From positions 1 through 64,000 of the forward strand of contig NW_026615395.1 in NCBI RefSeq assembly GCF_000801105.2: 64,000 bases of DNA, in the 5' to 3' direction. A program made the position numbers and the translations under genes. This document shows, piece by piece, positions 44,929 through 55,663 of this stretch. The notes under the pieces were generated by a model. That model was not told where the DNA came from, did not search any database, and saw nothing but the letters and a program-made list of their open reading frames with translations. Within the stretch, counting starts at the first letter, position 1. Every line of letters starts with the position of its first letter. Origin of the DNA: Raphanus sativus. Taxonomy: Eukaryota > Streptophyta > Magnoliopsida > Brassicales > Brassicaceae.

Positions 44929-47265
44929 ATGCCCTCTGGCTGCAGCATTAGAGCTCTCTGGATCATCAACAATCACGACACTGTTGTATTCTCCAGGTTT
45001 TTTTTTTAATTTCATATTAATCGCTCAATTTTCATTCTTCCAACATCTCTGATCCTTAAAACAAAACCAGGAGGTTTCCGGTGGTGGAGAAGCGGTGGCG
45101 CTCCGCCTTCAAGACGGAAAACGAAAACACCGGCGGCTCAGATCCTCCTAAACTTCCCACCGATCAACAACTCGCTGTAGCTTTCGCTCGTAGAAAGAGA
45201 CGAGAAGGCTCGAGCCGTGGATACGGCTTACGTGTCGCTCAATCAACAAAAGGATCGGACTCATGGCTCGACGATCCCATCACTCGTCACATCATCAGCC
45301 TTTCCTTATTATCTGAGGAGGATAATGAACCTAACGAAAATGAGGAGACGAATATTCTCTGGCCTGTTGTGCTTCACACAAAAGCTCTATATCACATCCT
45401 CGTCTTGCCTTTGGTTGACCCAAAGGAGATGAGAGACTTTGTGAAGTTATGTAATAGATCTGATTGTGGATCAGCTGTTGGTGAAGATCTGAGTTTATCA
45501 TCTCTCTTGCTCAACATGTCTTCCATCACTGGGTTGGTTACACTTTTAACTACACATCTCCTTTTTTCTCTAGACAAAGAGTTTCAGTTGTGTGTCGTGT
45601 TTTTGTAGGGCTTTCATGGTGGCACATTCGTTTGGTGACATCATCTCTGGTGATACGGCTGAGCCTGAGGTTGTTGTCACAGCTTCGCCATCAGTTGGAG
45701 GATTGTTTGATTCACTAACTGGAAGTATTGGTATGTCTTCGAGGCCAAGACCTGTAGCTGCTGCACCCGTTGCATCTTCTTCCTCCTCCTCTGGTTCCTT
45801 TACAACCGGAGCTGCGGCATCAGATGCTCCTAAAGCAGGGCAACTTGACAAAGATCTACTTAGAAATTTCATCGCTAGTGCTATGCCCTTTGGTTCGTAC
45901 TAGAGAATCCATCCCTCTGTCTTCTACTAGACCATCTATTGACAACTTTTAAATCAATTTTGCAGGTACACCATTAGACCTCAGCATTTCTAATATCTTT
46001 GCTATGAAAGCAAATGGTTTTTCCTCTGCTGAGCCTCCTCACCAAGACCTTAAGCAACCAGCTTGGAAGCCGTACTTGTACAAAGGGAAGCAAAGGCTGT
46101 TATTCACAATCCATGAGACCATTAACGCTGCAATGTACGACCGCGACGAGATTCCCGACAGTGTATCTGTGGCAGGACAGATAAACTGCCGTGCAGAGCT
46201 AGAAGGGCTGCCTGACGTGTCCTTCCTCTAGCGGGTCTGAGTAAAGCCCGCATCGAGTCTATATCTTTCCACCCGTGCGCGCAAGTCCCAGCACATGGGA
46301 TTGACAAGCAGAACATTGTTTTCCAACCTCCGTTGGGTAACTTTGTTCTCATGAGGTACCAGGCGGGTTGTGGGCTTGGACCACCGGTGAAAGGGTTTTA
46401 TCAGCTATCTATGGTCTCAGAGGACGAAGGTGCGTTCCTCTTCAAGGTGGGTCTCATGGAAGGCTACAAGAGTCCTCTCTCGATGGAGTTTTGCACTATT
46501 ACTATGCCCTTTCCGCGGAGAAGGATTGTGGCGTTTGATGGGACTCCTTCAGCTGGGACTGTTGTGACCACAGAACACTCTGTTGAGTGGAGGGTTGTGG
46601 GAAGTGGGCGTGGTCTTTCTGGAAAAAGCCTCGAGGCAACTTTCCCCGGGACAATTAAGTTTTAGTCCGTTGAAGAGTAGGATAAGCGGAGAGGGAGATG
46701 ATGATGACGAGAGTGACGGTGAGGGCACAGAGAATGTGGTGAACGTGGAGGATGTTTTGGTGCAGAAGATGAACAAGGATCTCCCAGCGGTTGAGATGGA
46801 GCAACCTTTCTGCTGGCAAGCCTATGACTACGCTAAGGTATGTGTATATGCCTTTTCTTTCTTCCTTTTGGAACCTTCTTGTCTTGGTTGTTTTTCAAAA
46901 ATCTGTTTAATGGTATATAGGTCTCGTTCAAGATTGTGGGGGCATCTGTATCTCGAATGTCCATCGACACGAAATCGGTAAGCTTTTTAGGTGATTAGCT
47001 TTACATTGTTAAGACTGCTAGCTCAGATTTTACAAAGGGTTGGTTCTCTCTTTTTGTTCATCGCCTCCCTTTGTTTTGCTAGGTCAATATCTATCCAACC
47101 ACAAAGTCACCAGTCGAGTATTCAGCTCAGGTAAGTAAAAGACCTTGAGAAATGATAAATTATGTATGTGTTTAACTGCATAATGTGTGCGTATAACAGG
47201 TGACTTCTGGGGATTATATATTGTGGAACACATTGGGGAAGGCTCCATCAGCAGCCGTTGTGTAA
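44929..47265 (+). pseudogene. AP5M: AP-5 complex mu subunit (AP5M), two compensating frameshifts
   Basis: Exons are 44929-44996, 45071-45532, 45609-45892, 45966-46837, 46921-46977, 47083-47130 and 47200-47265. The protein begins MPSGCSIRALWIINNHDTVVF, the longin-like N-terminus of a medium adaptin. The mu-homology domain starts about 'WKPYLYKGKQRLLFTIHETINA' and ends 'GDYILWNTLGKAPSAAVV'. In exon 4 a C is missing at about 46227 (TTCCTCTAG, giving a TAG at 46229-46231) and an extra T is present at about 46661 (AAGTTTTAG). Between them 430 bases are out of frame; correcting both restores one continuous domain. AP-5 works on late endosomes. It matches At2g20790, next to NDB4 in Arabidopsis as here. 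Broken as written. Confidence 0.8.
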
Positions 47266-48106
47266 TTCCTCGAGTCTCGACCTCAGTTCACTGGAGAAGT
47301 GTGAGATTCAATTTGTTTGTTTGTGTTAATCATCATTATAAATGCATGGAGTATTGATGGTCCTATTTTTGCTGCGGAAGTGAATCTGTATACTGTTGTT
47401 GTTGTGTGCCTCAGAAAAAGAAGAGTGTTTTTTCTGACATGGGAACATGTGTGACATTAAGCCAATAAAGTCGCGACTCTTGAGTGAAAATGCGTTGATA
47501 TGGTTTGCGAGGCAAGTCTTTACATGCATGAAGTTACTCCCTTTCGTTGTTTTCTGATTGCGTGAGCGAGTTTCCAACGTCATGCAGAGGTTATTAAAGC
47601 GTCGCCGTAACGTAATGCAGAGGTTCAGATTCAAGAACGATCCCTTGTTAAGGGAATTTGACAAGGATTGTGGTTACAAATGATCTCTCATGTAGATTGT
47701 ATTAACTTAAATCAAATTTTGTAAGAAAATACAGAATAAAGCTCTGTTTATCTCCTGAAAATACAGTAAAACAAGATGTTACAATTGTTTAGTTTTCGAA
47801 TGAAGCAAAATACTAGCTCCTGGAATGCAATTAGAACCTTTTGCTATCTCTAATACAAAACCTGGAAAGCATTGATATCACCATTGGTTAATCAATCTGA
47901 TCCCGGAGAGAAACGTCTATGAAAAGTTGGGGGAGAATGAAATAAAATTGGATTTTTTCATCATCGTCGTCAAGAATGAGTAAACATTCAAATTTCTCAC
48001 TTTTTCATCATCATCAAGAATGTAGGTCATGTCTCTCTCCCTTGTGCTTGATCCATCTGATCTGAAAGAACCGATTGAAGAGATGTCACATAGAAACTTG
48101 AAGCTG
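47266..48106. other. intergenic AP5M-PTH2 relic
   Basis: This holds the AP5M 3' UTR and A/T-rich DNA. Nothing was recognised. Confidence 0.5.
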
Positions 48107-49548
48107 CTACAGAAGCTTTAGTCCACCTGTTACTTACATCAACAACCTGAACTGGTCCTGCAGCAGTATCAACCCTTTTAAGTCTTCGAATGTTGTACCC
48201 AGAAAAGCTGATAAAATCCTATAAACAAATTATGCTAGCAAGATCTCTATTGCCCCCATAGAACGTTGCAGATGGTAGATTTGGATACCACACAAAACCA
48301 ATTTTTTGAGCTTACATTTTCATACGATGGAATGGATTCTTGTGAGCTATAAAATCAAATCAGGGTGAAGGACAAGCACCAAGGGACCAGACTAGTACAT
48401 TTAGTTATCTAAGGTAATAGCAATTTGCAGCTCTCAAACTCATCAAAGTAGCATGACTTGGATCAGAAAATAACAACTCACCAAGAATATAGCCATAACT
48501 GTCCTTGAATCTGAAAAAAAAAAAATAGAAGTATATTAGAATCCACATTTTAGCAGAAAAAAATGATTCCATAGGAGGCTTCTCCCAATTAGTTGAATAG
48601 CAAGCACCAAGGGATTAGAATGTTGAGAGGGGGATGAGAACTATGAAACTCACTTGGGGCAATCTGTGTTCTTCCAGCATCGATGGTGATATATGTGTAG
48701 GCAGCTTAAGGGATTTAGCTCTTTCCTGTCAGTTTCGTGAAACAGAGTCAATACAGTAATATAAGTGAAGACAAGCTCTATGAACCAGTCCAAGATAAAT
48801 ATCAACCAACTTTACAAGTCACAATCTATAACGATTGACTTTGTTATAGTAAAAATCACTTGCAATTCTAGCATCTCGTCCTCACTCTCTATCTTCACAA
48901 CAACTTTTTGGCTGTGCACATTCCTCCCAGCTGCAATATCAAACCAATACTGTCAATCAAAAACTATATTTTAAAGTAACAAATGGATTTTGATAAGTAG
49001 GAACGATACCAGTTCAATGCTTTAGGCGCTCGACGAACCATCTTCTTGTATAAACCTAATGTTGCATGACTACAAGAGAATCAGAACAAGCAGAGACCAA
49101 GGATGAATTAAAGAGAGAATTAGTTTTTAAAGAGTATAAGTGTCACCTGCATTGTGCTGCAATCTTCCCTTTCCTCATCTTAAGATCATTCCTCACTACC
49201 AAAACCTTAAAGGACAGACAAAACGCACATAAAATCAATTCAGAATCTTTTGTTTCGATTACAGCAAAGAGGGAACAGAGAGAGAGAGAGGCAAGGATGT
49301 TACCATTTTGAAATCATCGAGAGTATCAGCGAGTTTCTCGATCACAAGAGGATCCTTTGAAATCAAGTTGTTGCTAGTATCTCCATTAACTGCCACAGAA
49401 GGAGGAGGAGGAGGAGGAGGAGGAGGAGGAGGTTTGGAACGACGAGTGCCAATGCAGAAGCAGAACCCAAGTGCAGCTCCAACGATAAGGGCGCGAAATG
49501 TGGTTCAAGTTAGAAGAGAGTCAAAGAAGCTTATCACTAAGAAATGAG
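48107..49548 (-). pseudogene. peptidyl-tRNA hydrolase 2 (PTH2) pseudogene
   Basis: All seven exons of a PTH2 gene can be followed on the minus strand: about 49305-49548 ('ALIVGAALGFCFCIGTRR', Pro run, 'EKLADTLDDFKM'), 49146-49207 ('VLVVRNDLKMRKGKIAAQC'), 49008-49063 ('SHATLGLYKKMVRRAPKALN'), 48866-48933, 48656-48731, 48478-48521 and 48107-48165. Damage: no ATG before exon 1 and an in-frame TGA at about 49507. An extra A in CCAAAAAG (about 48905) and extra AT pairs in exons 5 and 6 (about 48693, about 48490) also break the frame, as does an extra T in the last exon (about 48136). PTH2 recycles peptidyl-tRNA. The position next to TOL1 matches At5g16870. A (GGA)n run (49398-49431) encodes the proline stretch. 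Confidence 0.8.
49398..49431. repeat. (GGA)n run in the PTH2 relic
   Basis: About eleven GGA repeats on the plus strand encode polyproline on the minus strand after the N-terminal membrane segment. Confidence 0.9.
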
Positions 49549-49571
49549 CTGCCGATTTCCTCTAACAAAAA

Positions 49572-49643
49572 GGGCGTTTGGTCTAGTGGTATGATTCTCG
49601 CTTAGGGTGCGAGAGGTCCCGAGTTCAATTCTCGGAACGCCCC
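49572..49643 (+). tRNA. trnP-AGG: tRNA-Pro (anticodon AGG)
   Basis: This 72-base gene has acceptor stem GGGCGTT/AACGCCC and a D-arm with TGGTCTAGTGGTA (A box). The anticodon stem TCTCGC/GCGAGA encloses loop TTAGGGT, so the anticodon is AGG. The T-arm GAGTTCAATTC forms the B box between CCCGA/TCGGA-type stems. A run of T begins two bases after the end (49645), fitting a Pol III terminator. It lies only about 25 bases from the damaged 5' end of the PTH2 relic. Confidence 0.97.
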
Positions 49644-49644
49644 C

Positions 49645-49651
49645 TTTTTTT
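49645..49651 (+). terminator. Pol III T-run terminator of tRNA-Pro
   Basis: Seven T directly follow the tRNA 3' end. Confidence 0.8.
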
Positions 49652-49699
49652 CCTTCATCTTTATATATTTTGGTTTCAGGAAAAAAAAGAGGGAGAGAG

Positions 49700-50742
49700 A
49701 ACGGCTTTGAAGACGAATTTTTTTTTTCCATATTTCGACCTATATTAAACCATAATAAGTACAGGTATTTTTTGAACATCTTTATCTTTATTATTATCAA
49801 AATAAGTATATGTATTTATTTTTTCTGTTTTTCACATTAATTTATTTGGATTTGCGTCCTTTTAAATCATGAAATGTAAGTCTAATAATAATTTTGTAAG
49901 ATTTTTCATTAATCTACCAAATTATAAACCATATTTTTGGAATTAAATTTTCAAATTTTGTTAGCATTAATTGAACTATATCTATTTAACAAAAAAATAC
50001 AGTATATTTTTGGGCAATAATGTTAACGTAAAGGAGGAGGAAGAAAATAAAGATAAAAGGAGGAGGACATAAAGTTATTCCCGTGACCAAACACACTTAA
50101 AGAGAAAGACGCGTTCTCTCCTCTTCTTCTTCTGAATTAGCCCGGCGTCAACTGCATATTGACTTTGTCTCCTCTCTAGTCTCCTTCTTGTTGCCAGAAT
50201 CGATCATTTCCACCTTTCTCATTCCTCTAGCTTCGGATCCGTAGGCAAGGTATAAACTCGTGTGCTTTCTACTTTCAATTTCGCTGTTTTTTTGTTTACT
50301 GTTTTCTTCTCTGATCGTTCTAGTTCTAGGGTTTCCTTAATTGGGGGTTTTCATGGTCAGTGAGGATTTTGATTTTTTTTTTTTGTTTGGACTATCGATT
50401 TTGCATCGAAGTTAGTTATTTCCCAGCAAACCCTAATTGATTCTAGACTCGTGGGTAAAACACAGTTATGTAGTCGTCAAAGTCAATACCTTTTATTTCA
50501 AAAAAAAAAAAGTCAGTACCTTTTGATGATTTCATCCTTGTTTTGTTCTGATAGATCAAGATAATTTGAGGATAGCTTCATGTCTGTTTCCTTGCTTGTT
50601 AGTACTGTTTAGTCTTATTGACAGCATGTATAAGTTGATGTTTCAGCTTTTTTTTGCTATCTTGTTCTGTATGGTACAGTTCCATTTTCTTGATGAGTAA
50701 GCTGATGTGTTCCATTTTTACAGGTTTGTTTATCAAGCAAAG
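49700..50742 (+). promoter_or_regulatory. TOL1 promoter and 5' UTR with leader intron
   Basis: The region up to about 50100 is A/T-rich. A C/T-rich leader (about 50110-50250) ends at a donor GGTATAAAC at about 50249, and an acceptor TTTTTACAG lies 19 bases before the ATG. This implies a leader intron of about 470 bp, as in many plant housekeeping genes. Confidence 0.5.
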
Positions 50743-52133
50743 ATGAGTGACAATCTCATGGACAAAGTGACCGCCTTCGGCGAGCGCCTCAAGATCGGAG
50801 GCTCAGAAGTGAGCAACAAAATCACCGCCGGCGTTAGCTCCATGAGCATCAAAATGAAGGAGCTTTTCCAAGGCCCCAACCCGACCGACAAAATAGTCGA
50901 GGACGCTACCTCGGAGAATCTAGAGGAGCCTGACTGGGACATGAACCTGGAGATATGCGACATGATCAACCAAGAGACGATCAACAGCGTCGATTTGATC
51001 CGTGGGATAAAGAAGAGGATCATGATGAGTAAGCAGCAGCCGAGGGTTCAGTACCTCGCCCTTGTTTTGCTCGAGACGTGTGTTAAGAACTGCGAGAAGG
51101 CTTTCTCTGAGGTGGCGGCGGAGAGAGTCCTTGATGAGATGGTTAGGGTGATTGATGATCCGCAGACAGTTGTGAATAATCGTAACAAGGCTTTGATGCT
51201 GATTGAAGCTTGGGGTGAATCGACCAGTGAGCTTCGTTACTTACCTGTTTTCGAAGAAACTTACAAGGTAACTGTGACCTGGTTTACATACTAATGTGGC
51301 TTTGATGTCAGAATCTAGTAAGATCATGTCTTATTGTTTCTGTGTTATAGAGCTTAAAAGCGAGAGGTATCCGCTTCCCTGGACGAGACAACGAGAGCTT
51401 GGCACCTATCTTCACCCCAGCTCGGTCAGCTCCAGCACCAGAAGTGAGCACTGAACTTCCTCAGCATGCGCGTGAGCCTGAGCATGTTCAGTATAATGCT
51501 CCTCCTGTAAGAAGCTTTACCGCTGAGCAGACAAAGGAAGCTTTCGATATAGCAAGAAACAGCATTGAACTTCTTTCCACGGTTCTCTCCTCTTCTCCTC
51601 AGCACGATGCTTTACAGGTAAATCCCAATTAGTAGGCATCAGCTATATATGTTTAATCTAGTTGCTCATTGACCAAATTGCTCAATCACTCTTATATGCA
51701 GGATGACTTAACAACGACACTTGTACAGCAGTGTCGCCAGTCCCAAACCACTGTCCAAAGAATCATCGAAACAGCAGGTGAAGACGAAGCTCTTCTGTTT
51801 GAATCCTTGAATGTGAACGACGAGCTTGTGAAAACTATGTCCAAGTACGAGGAGATGAACAAACCCTCTGCACCGCTAACCGCGCCTGAGCCAGCCATGA
51901 TTCCTGTCTCTGAAGAGCCTGATGACTCTCCGCTTCATGGAAAAGAAGAATCTCTGGTCAGAAAATCGTCGAGTACACGAGCTTCTTCGATCCATGGAGG
52001 TGGTGGGAGTGGGGATGACATGATGGATGATCTTGATGAGATGATATTTGGCAAGAAGAGCGGCGGTTCCTCGACAGATGGCGGACATGACTCGAAGAAG
52101 TCGTCTAAAGATGATGATCTCATTCGATTCTGA
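50743..52133 (+). CDS. TOL1: TOM1-like ubiquitin-binding sorting protein TOL1
   Basis: Exons are 50743-51267, 51351-51617 and 51702-52133, giving 407 aa, all in frame. The VHS domain spans about residues 50-180 ('DWDMNLEICDMINQETINSVDLIRGIKKRI', then 'QYLALVLLETCVKNCEKAF', 'EAWG'). A GAT domain follows at about 215-310 ('FDIARNSIELLSTVLSSSPQHDAL...DDLTTTLVQQCRQSQ...'). The C-terminus is acidic and Ser-rich with a short hydrophobic/acidic end DDDLIRF. TOL proteins replace ESCRT-0 in plants, binding ubiquitinated plasma-membrane cargo for vacuolar degradation. The N-terminal MSDNLMDKVTAFGERLKIGG is specific to the TOL1/TOL2-type members, and the neighbourhood matches At5g16880. Intact, unlike the four genes before it. 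Confidence 0.92.
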
Positions 52134-52592
52134 GATGGTTTTAACAGAACTGTGTTTGTGTATTTGGTGTTTAATTGATGATGACACGAGACAGTTTCGT
52201 ATGTAAAGTAATCGTTGTTTGAGGATCTCTCTGGATTTATGTGTTGGGTTTATAAAGAAGAGAGTTGTTATGTGACAAAAGATTTGTATTTTATCTTCTC
52301 AATCTATTCTTTTTTTTTTTTTTGGCATCACTCAATCTATTCTTGTACCTACGAGATCCGTCCTCGCTGCACTAAGAGCATGCCCATTAGTGAACCCCAA
52401 GGGGGGGTTCATAGGGATTTTTTTATTGTTTTTTGGTGGGTCCGTGAACAGTGACGAACCCGTATTAATTTTGTTCTTCCATTAGTGAACCCAAAAATGG
52501 GGTTCATAAGAATAAAATAATATTAATTTTTTTTTTTAAATTTGTAAATTTTTTTTTATTTAATACAATGGAAATTCAAAAACATAAAAAGA

Positions 52593-53107
52593 TTATTCAT
52601 GTAGATCACCATATTTTTGCCATATATTTTCAACTAAATCGGCTTTCAAACGATCATGTTTCTGTTGATCCCGAATTTGAGCTTGAATGCCATGCCTACT
52701 AACAAAGTTGGAAGGGGAGTCCGTAGGTTGCGAGATTTCCACCTGTGAACTCCTGCTTGACTCTCCCGACTCGAACTCAGATGTATCAGACAGAATATAT
52801 GTGTTTCGTTCGTTCTCTACTATCATATTGTGTAGTATGACACAAGTTCTCATAATCTTTCCAATCTTTTCCTTGTCCCATAGTAGAGCAGGATTTTTAA
52901 CTATTGCAAACCTCGATTGCAAAACTCCGAAAGCACGTTCGACATCTTTTCTGGCGGATTCTTGTTTTTCAGCAAAAAGCTCAGCTTTAAGACCTTGAGG
53001 TAGTGGGATGGATTGGATAAATGTTGACCATTTCGGATAGATTCTTTGGTTGACCACTTGCGTCTTTGGTTAACGGGAGAGGCTTGGGGGTTTTGGGGAA
53101 AAGGTTC
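52593..53107 (-). pseudogene. Harbinger transposase C-terminal fragment (DDE_Tnp_4)
   Basis: 'IYPKWSTFIQSIPLPQG...AELFAEKQESARKDVERAFGVLQSRFAIV...RTCVILHNMIVENE' is the end of a plant Harbinger/ALP1-like nuclease, including the last acidic catalytic residue in DVERAFG. The first two catalytic aspartates are missing. The stretch just upstream in another frame (53050-53110, 'MEPFPQNPQASPVNQRRKW') resembles the start of the Myb/SANT ORF of such elements, so an internal deletion probably joined the two. Confidence 0.8.
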
Positions 53108-53534
53108 CATTTTTGTTTCGGTTTGGAATGTGTGTGTTTTACAAGTGCATTAGTTATGTTTTTAAACTACAATTTGCAACAACATTTAACTCTAACTACC
53201 AAACATTGATCACACAACAACTTCATTTAACTACACCTATCAAATCAGTAGAGACAATTATTTAAAGCTCAGTACAATCGGTCTTAATCACAGCAACCAA
53301 CCAACAAACACAAAGAATTTATGGTAATTTTTACAAGTTCTAGTTTTAGCTTCTAGTTTAGTAAACACAACAACTTCTAGTATGAAGTTGTTCTTCTAGT
53401 TTAATTTTAACTGAACTACAAGTAGCTCAGTTAACGTTAACATATTAATAAAAAAAAATAAACACAACCAGATCACAGCATCACAAAAGCATCACAAAAA
53501 GGCGACCAATGAGATAAGACGGTACCTTTGCTTT

Positions 53535-54137
53535 TTAATCGAAGCACACCATCTCCAGGTCATGCACCTTCACAGTGAGAACATCGAGCAGACCAGAGAG
53601 GCTTTTAACCTGTTCCTGGACATGGAAAGAACAATGTAAATAGGTTAATACTCTCTTTTAATTTAACTAATAACTAATGAAAGAGCAACAAATAATAACC
53701 ATTACAATTCAATGAATGATCACTAACCTCTAGAGACACGATCTGGTCATTGAGGATGGGCACCTCCTTGATAACCTTCTCAGCCTCCTCCAGCCGGCTA
53801 GTCAGCCTTTCGATCTCCTCCTGTACACCAATCACCCAAGGCTGACGGTAGTGGAGCCCATCAGCCTTGGTAAAACCATGTACTGAAATTAAAAACAGAA
53901 ACAAATTCATAACACAAACACTAAACTATGTTTCTTTCTTACCTCGTAGTTGACGCAGGTGAAGAACCGCTTCCCAGGAAGAGTGTCGTGCTCCTCCTTC
54001 CTCTGAACCTCTGCAATCATTCTCCCACCGCAGTAACACCTTTTTGGAATACCATACTCTGAATCCGCCACATAGCCTAATGAGTTGTTGTACTCAATGT
54101 TCCTCTTTCCGTCTCTTCTCTCTGCTGCGGGATCCAT
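53535..54137 (-). CDS. GRF-type zinc finger plus coiled-coil protein carried by the transposon
   Basis: Three exons on the minus strand (53943-54137, 53728-53865, 53535-53615) give an intact 137-aa protein. The N-terminal part has a GRF-like zinc-finger signature: IPKRCYCGG, about 22 residues, then KRFFTCVNYE, so Cys-x-Cys plus later His/Cys. The C-terminal half (about residues 70-135) is a predicted coiled coil (EEIERLTSRLEEAEKVIKE, 'QIVSLEEQVKSLSGLLDVLTVKVHDLEMV'). GRF fingers bind single-stranded nucleic acid in proteins such as APE2 and NEIL3. Similar short GRF proteins are common in Brassicaceae genomes as unnamed genes. Located wholly within the Harbinger ends. The second acceptor was chosen at 53866 to keep frame. 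Confidence 0.65.
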
Positions 54138-54836
54138 CTGTAGCAGAAACACAAACAGAAATCATTAGCAAACTCATTAAAGTTAACAATCAAATGAAAA
54201 CAAATCAATAAACCACTCATCGACGATTTTAAACCATCAAACGAAACCCACACAATCGATTAACAACCCTAACCTAAAATCCCCAAATCAATTTGGAACC
54301 GTAACCCTAAATCCCCAAATCAACATCGAATCCCCGATTAACGAACCCTAACTGGGTTAATACAACCCCCATGACGATTATCGAAACCCCATGACAACAT
54401 TGAACTCTAAAACTCGAAACGCCCAAATCGATTTCAAATCGAATAACCGCTTTCGACCCGAACATGGACTCTACAAACCGTTAATCTAGTACATACTCAC
54501 CTGAGATCGTGTAGATGACACTCCGTCGTCGATTGGATGGAGAGAACCTTCGGGAATCGCCGTCGCACCAAATATCGCCCCCGAGAGAACAAACCCTAGA
54601 TTTTAGAGAGAAAAGAGAAATGAGTCGAGTAACGCGGAAACCCTGCTTTCTTCGTCGTCTACGCGGAAAGGAGAAGCCAATCAGTGATCGACGCGTGGCT
54701 TGAACTCCCTTCTTACGGGTTCATCCGTAAGGCCCGGTTCACGCAAATAAACCCATTTTTCATTTTCTTTTATTCACTCGGCCCTTAGAACTCGAGCCCA
54801 TGACCCGCTTTAAAACCGCTAATGCGGATGCTCTAA

Positions 54837-55249
54837 GTTAATATACACTGTGAATGTTAAGACGAGAGGGAGATGATCACAACGGGTGGTGAAAGGATCC
54901 AGGAGTGTTTGCAGATTCGATTGCTGGAGACCTAACTCTACCACCTCCAGTTCTCTGAGTCCTTTCTTGTCTTAAGACCCATCACTCCACTTCACATTTT
55001 CAGTCTTGCAAGTCCTCTAGATATATGTGTACACTTTAAAAGCCTATCCTATACAATGTCACCATTGCTTACTATTTTTGTATAATTCTATGCTCTAGTT
55101 TAGCAGCCCAGTAACATAAACAAGTATCACAAACAAGTCACATTGATATGATAAACATAGTTATCTGCTGGTTACAGATTTGAACAGCATTAAGCAAAGA
55201 AAAAAACATTGATTTTCCAAATTGTTTCTCGCTCATGCTTTAAGCTTCT
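54837..55249. other. intergenic, no gene seen
   Basis: Noncoding DNA between the Harbinger element and the 3' end of the GFA-domain gene; it contains the latter's 3' UTR. Confidence 0.5.
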
Positions 55250-55663
55250 TTAGCTCGAGTCTTTGGAGAACGAAGCAATACCGGTCTCTTTATGCGACTT
55301 TTCCCAGTTCTGACCATCATAGCTTCTAACCTCTACGTGGTCCAGTGTCCCTGGCTTAACACACTTAACAGTGACTGCAACTCCATCGGGGTTAGACCTG
55401 GGGGTATAAAACGATGTGATCCCACAGACCTTGCAGAAGGTGTGCTTGGCCGTGTGAGTCCCGAAAGTGTAAGTGGTGATGAAATCTTTGGAATCACCGA
55501 GAAGCTCAAAGTCGCTTGAAGGAACGATGAAATGAACGTTGCCTCTCATTGAACAGTCTGTGCAGTTGCAGCTCCATGCCACCACTCTTCTCGATGCTTT
55601 TACTCTCCATTTGATCTTCCCACAGTGGCATCCTCCTTCGTGAAGTATCAGCTCTGAGTCCAT
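55250..55663 (-). CDS. GFA/CENP-V-domain protein (carbon-sulfur lyase type)
   Basis: A single coding exon of 137 aa. The zinc-binding cysteines are visible: GGCHCGKIKW near the N-terminus, WSCNCTDCSMRG in the middle and FCKVCGI later, the arrangement of the glutathione-dependent formaldehyde-activating (GFA/CENP-V) fold. Length and position match At5g16940. The biochemical role in plants is not established; the family name does not prove formaldehyde activation. A leader intron is likely, since the upstream C/T-rich exon near 55790-55860 is followed by a donor/acceptor pair before the ATG. Confidence 0.85.
   Translation of the reverse strand: MDSELILHEGGCHCGKIKWRVKASRRVVAWSCNCTDCSMRGNVHFIVPSSDFELLGDSKDFITTYTFGTHTAKHTFCKVCGITSFYTPRSNPDGVAVTVKCVKPGTLDHVEVRSYDGQNWEKSHKETGIASFSKDSS

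Larger units (their letters stand above)
52376..54833 (-). mobile_element. complete PIF/Harbinger-type DNA transposon, 2,458 bp
   Basis: The terminal inverted repeats are GAGCATGCCCATTAGTG at the left and GAGCATCCGCATTAGCG read from the right (14 of 17 match). They are flanked by a 3-bp duplication TAA at 52373-52375 and 54834-54836, the TWA target of PIF/Harbinger. Inside, on the minus strand, are a transposase C-terminal fragment (52593-53107) and a spliced GRF zinc-finger gene (53535-54137). It lies about 240 bp downstream of TOL1. The transposase is incomplete, so the copy is non-autonomous. Confidence 0.85.

Noticed and set aside
47326..47664. 112-aa frame antisense after AP5M
   Set aside because: Noncoding 3' flank of AP5M; composition and content give no support for a protein.
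48170..48360. Extra 3' exons of an unknown minus-strand gene ('GYNIRRLKRVD...VSNRW')
   Set aside because: The end of this stretch is the last PTH2 exon read in a shifted frame: removing one T gives the PTH2 tail VTGGLKLL and a stop, so the rest is intron.
53160..53460. Possible CRISPR-like spacing of repeated AACAACTT words
   Set aside because: Irregular spacing, no conserved repeat unit, and a plant nuclear context; simple A/C-rich transposon sequence.
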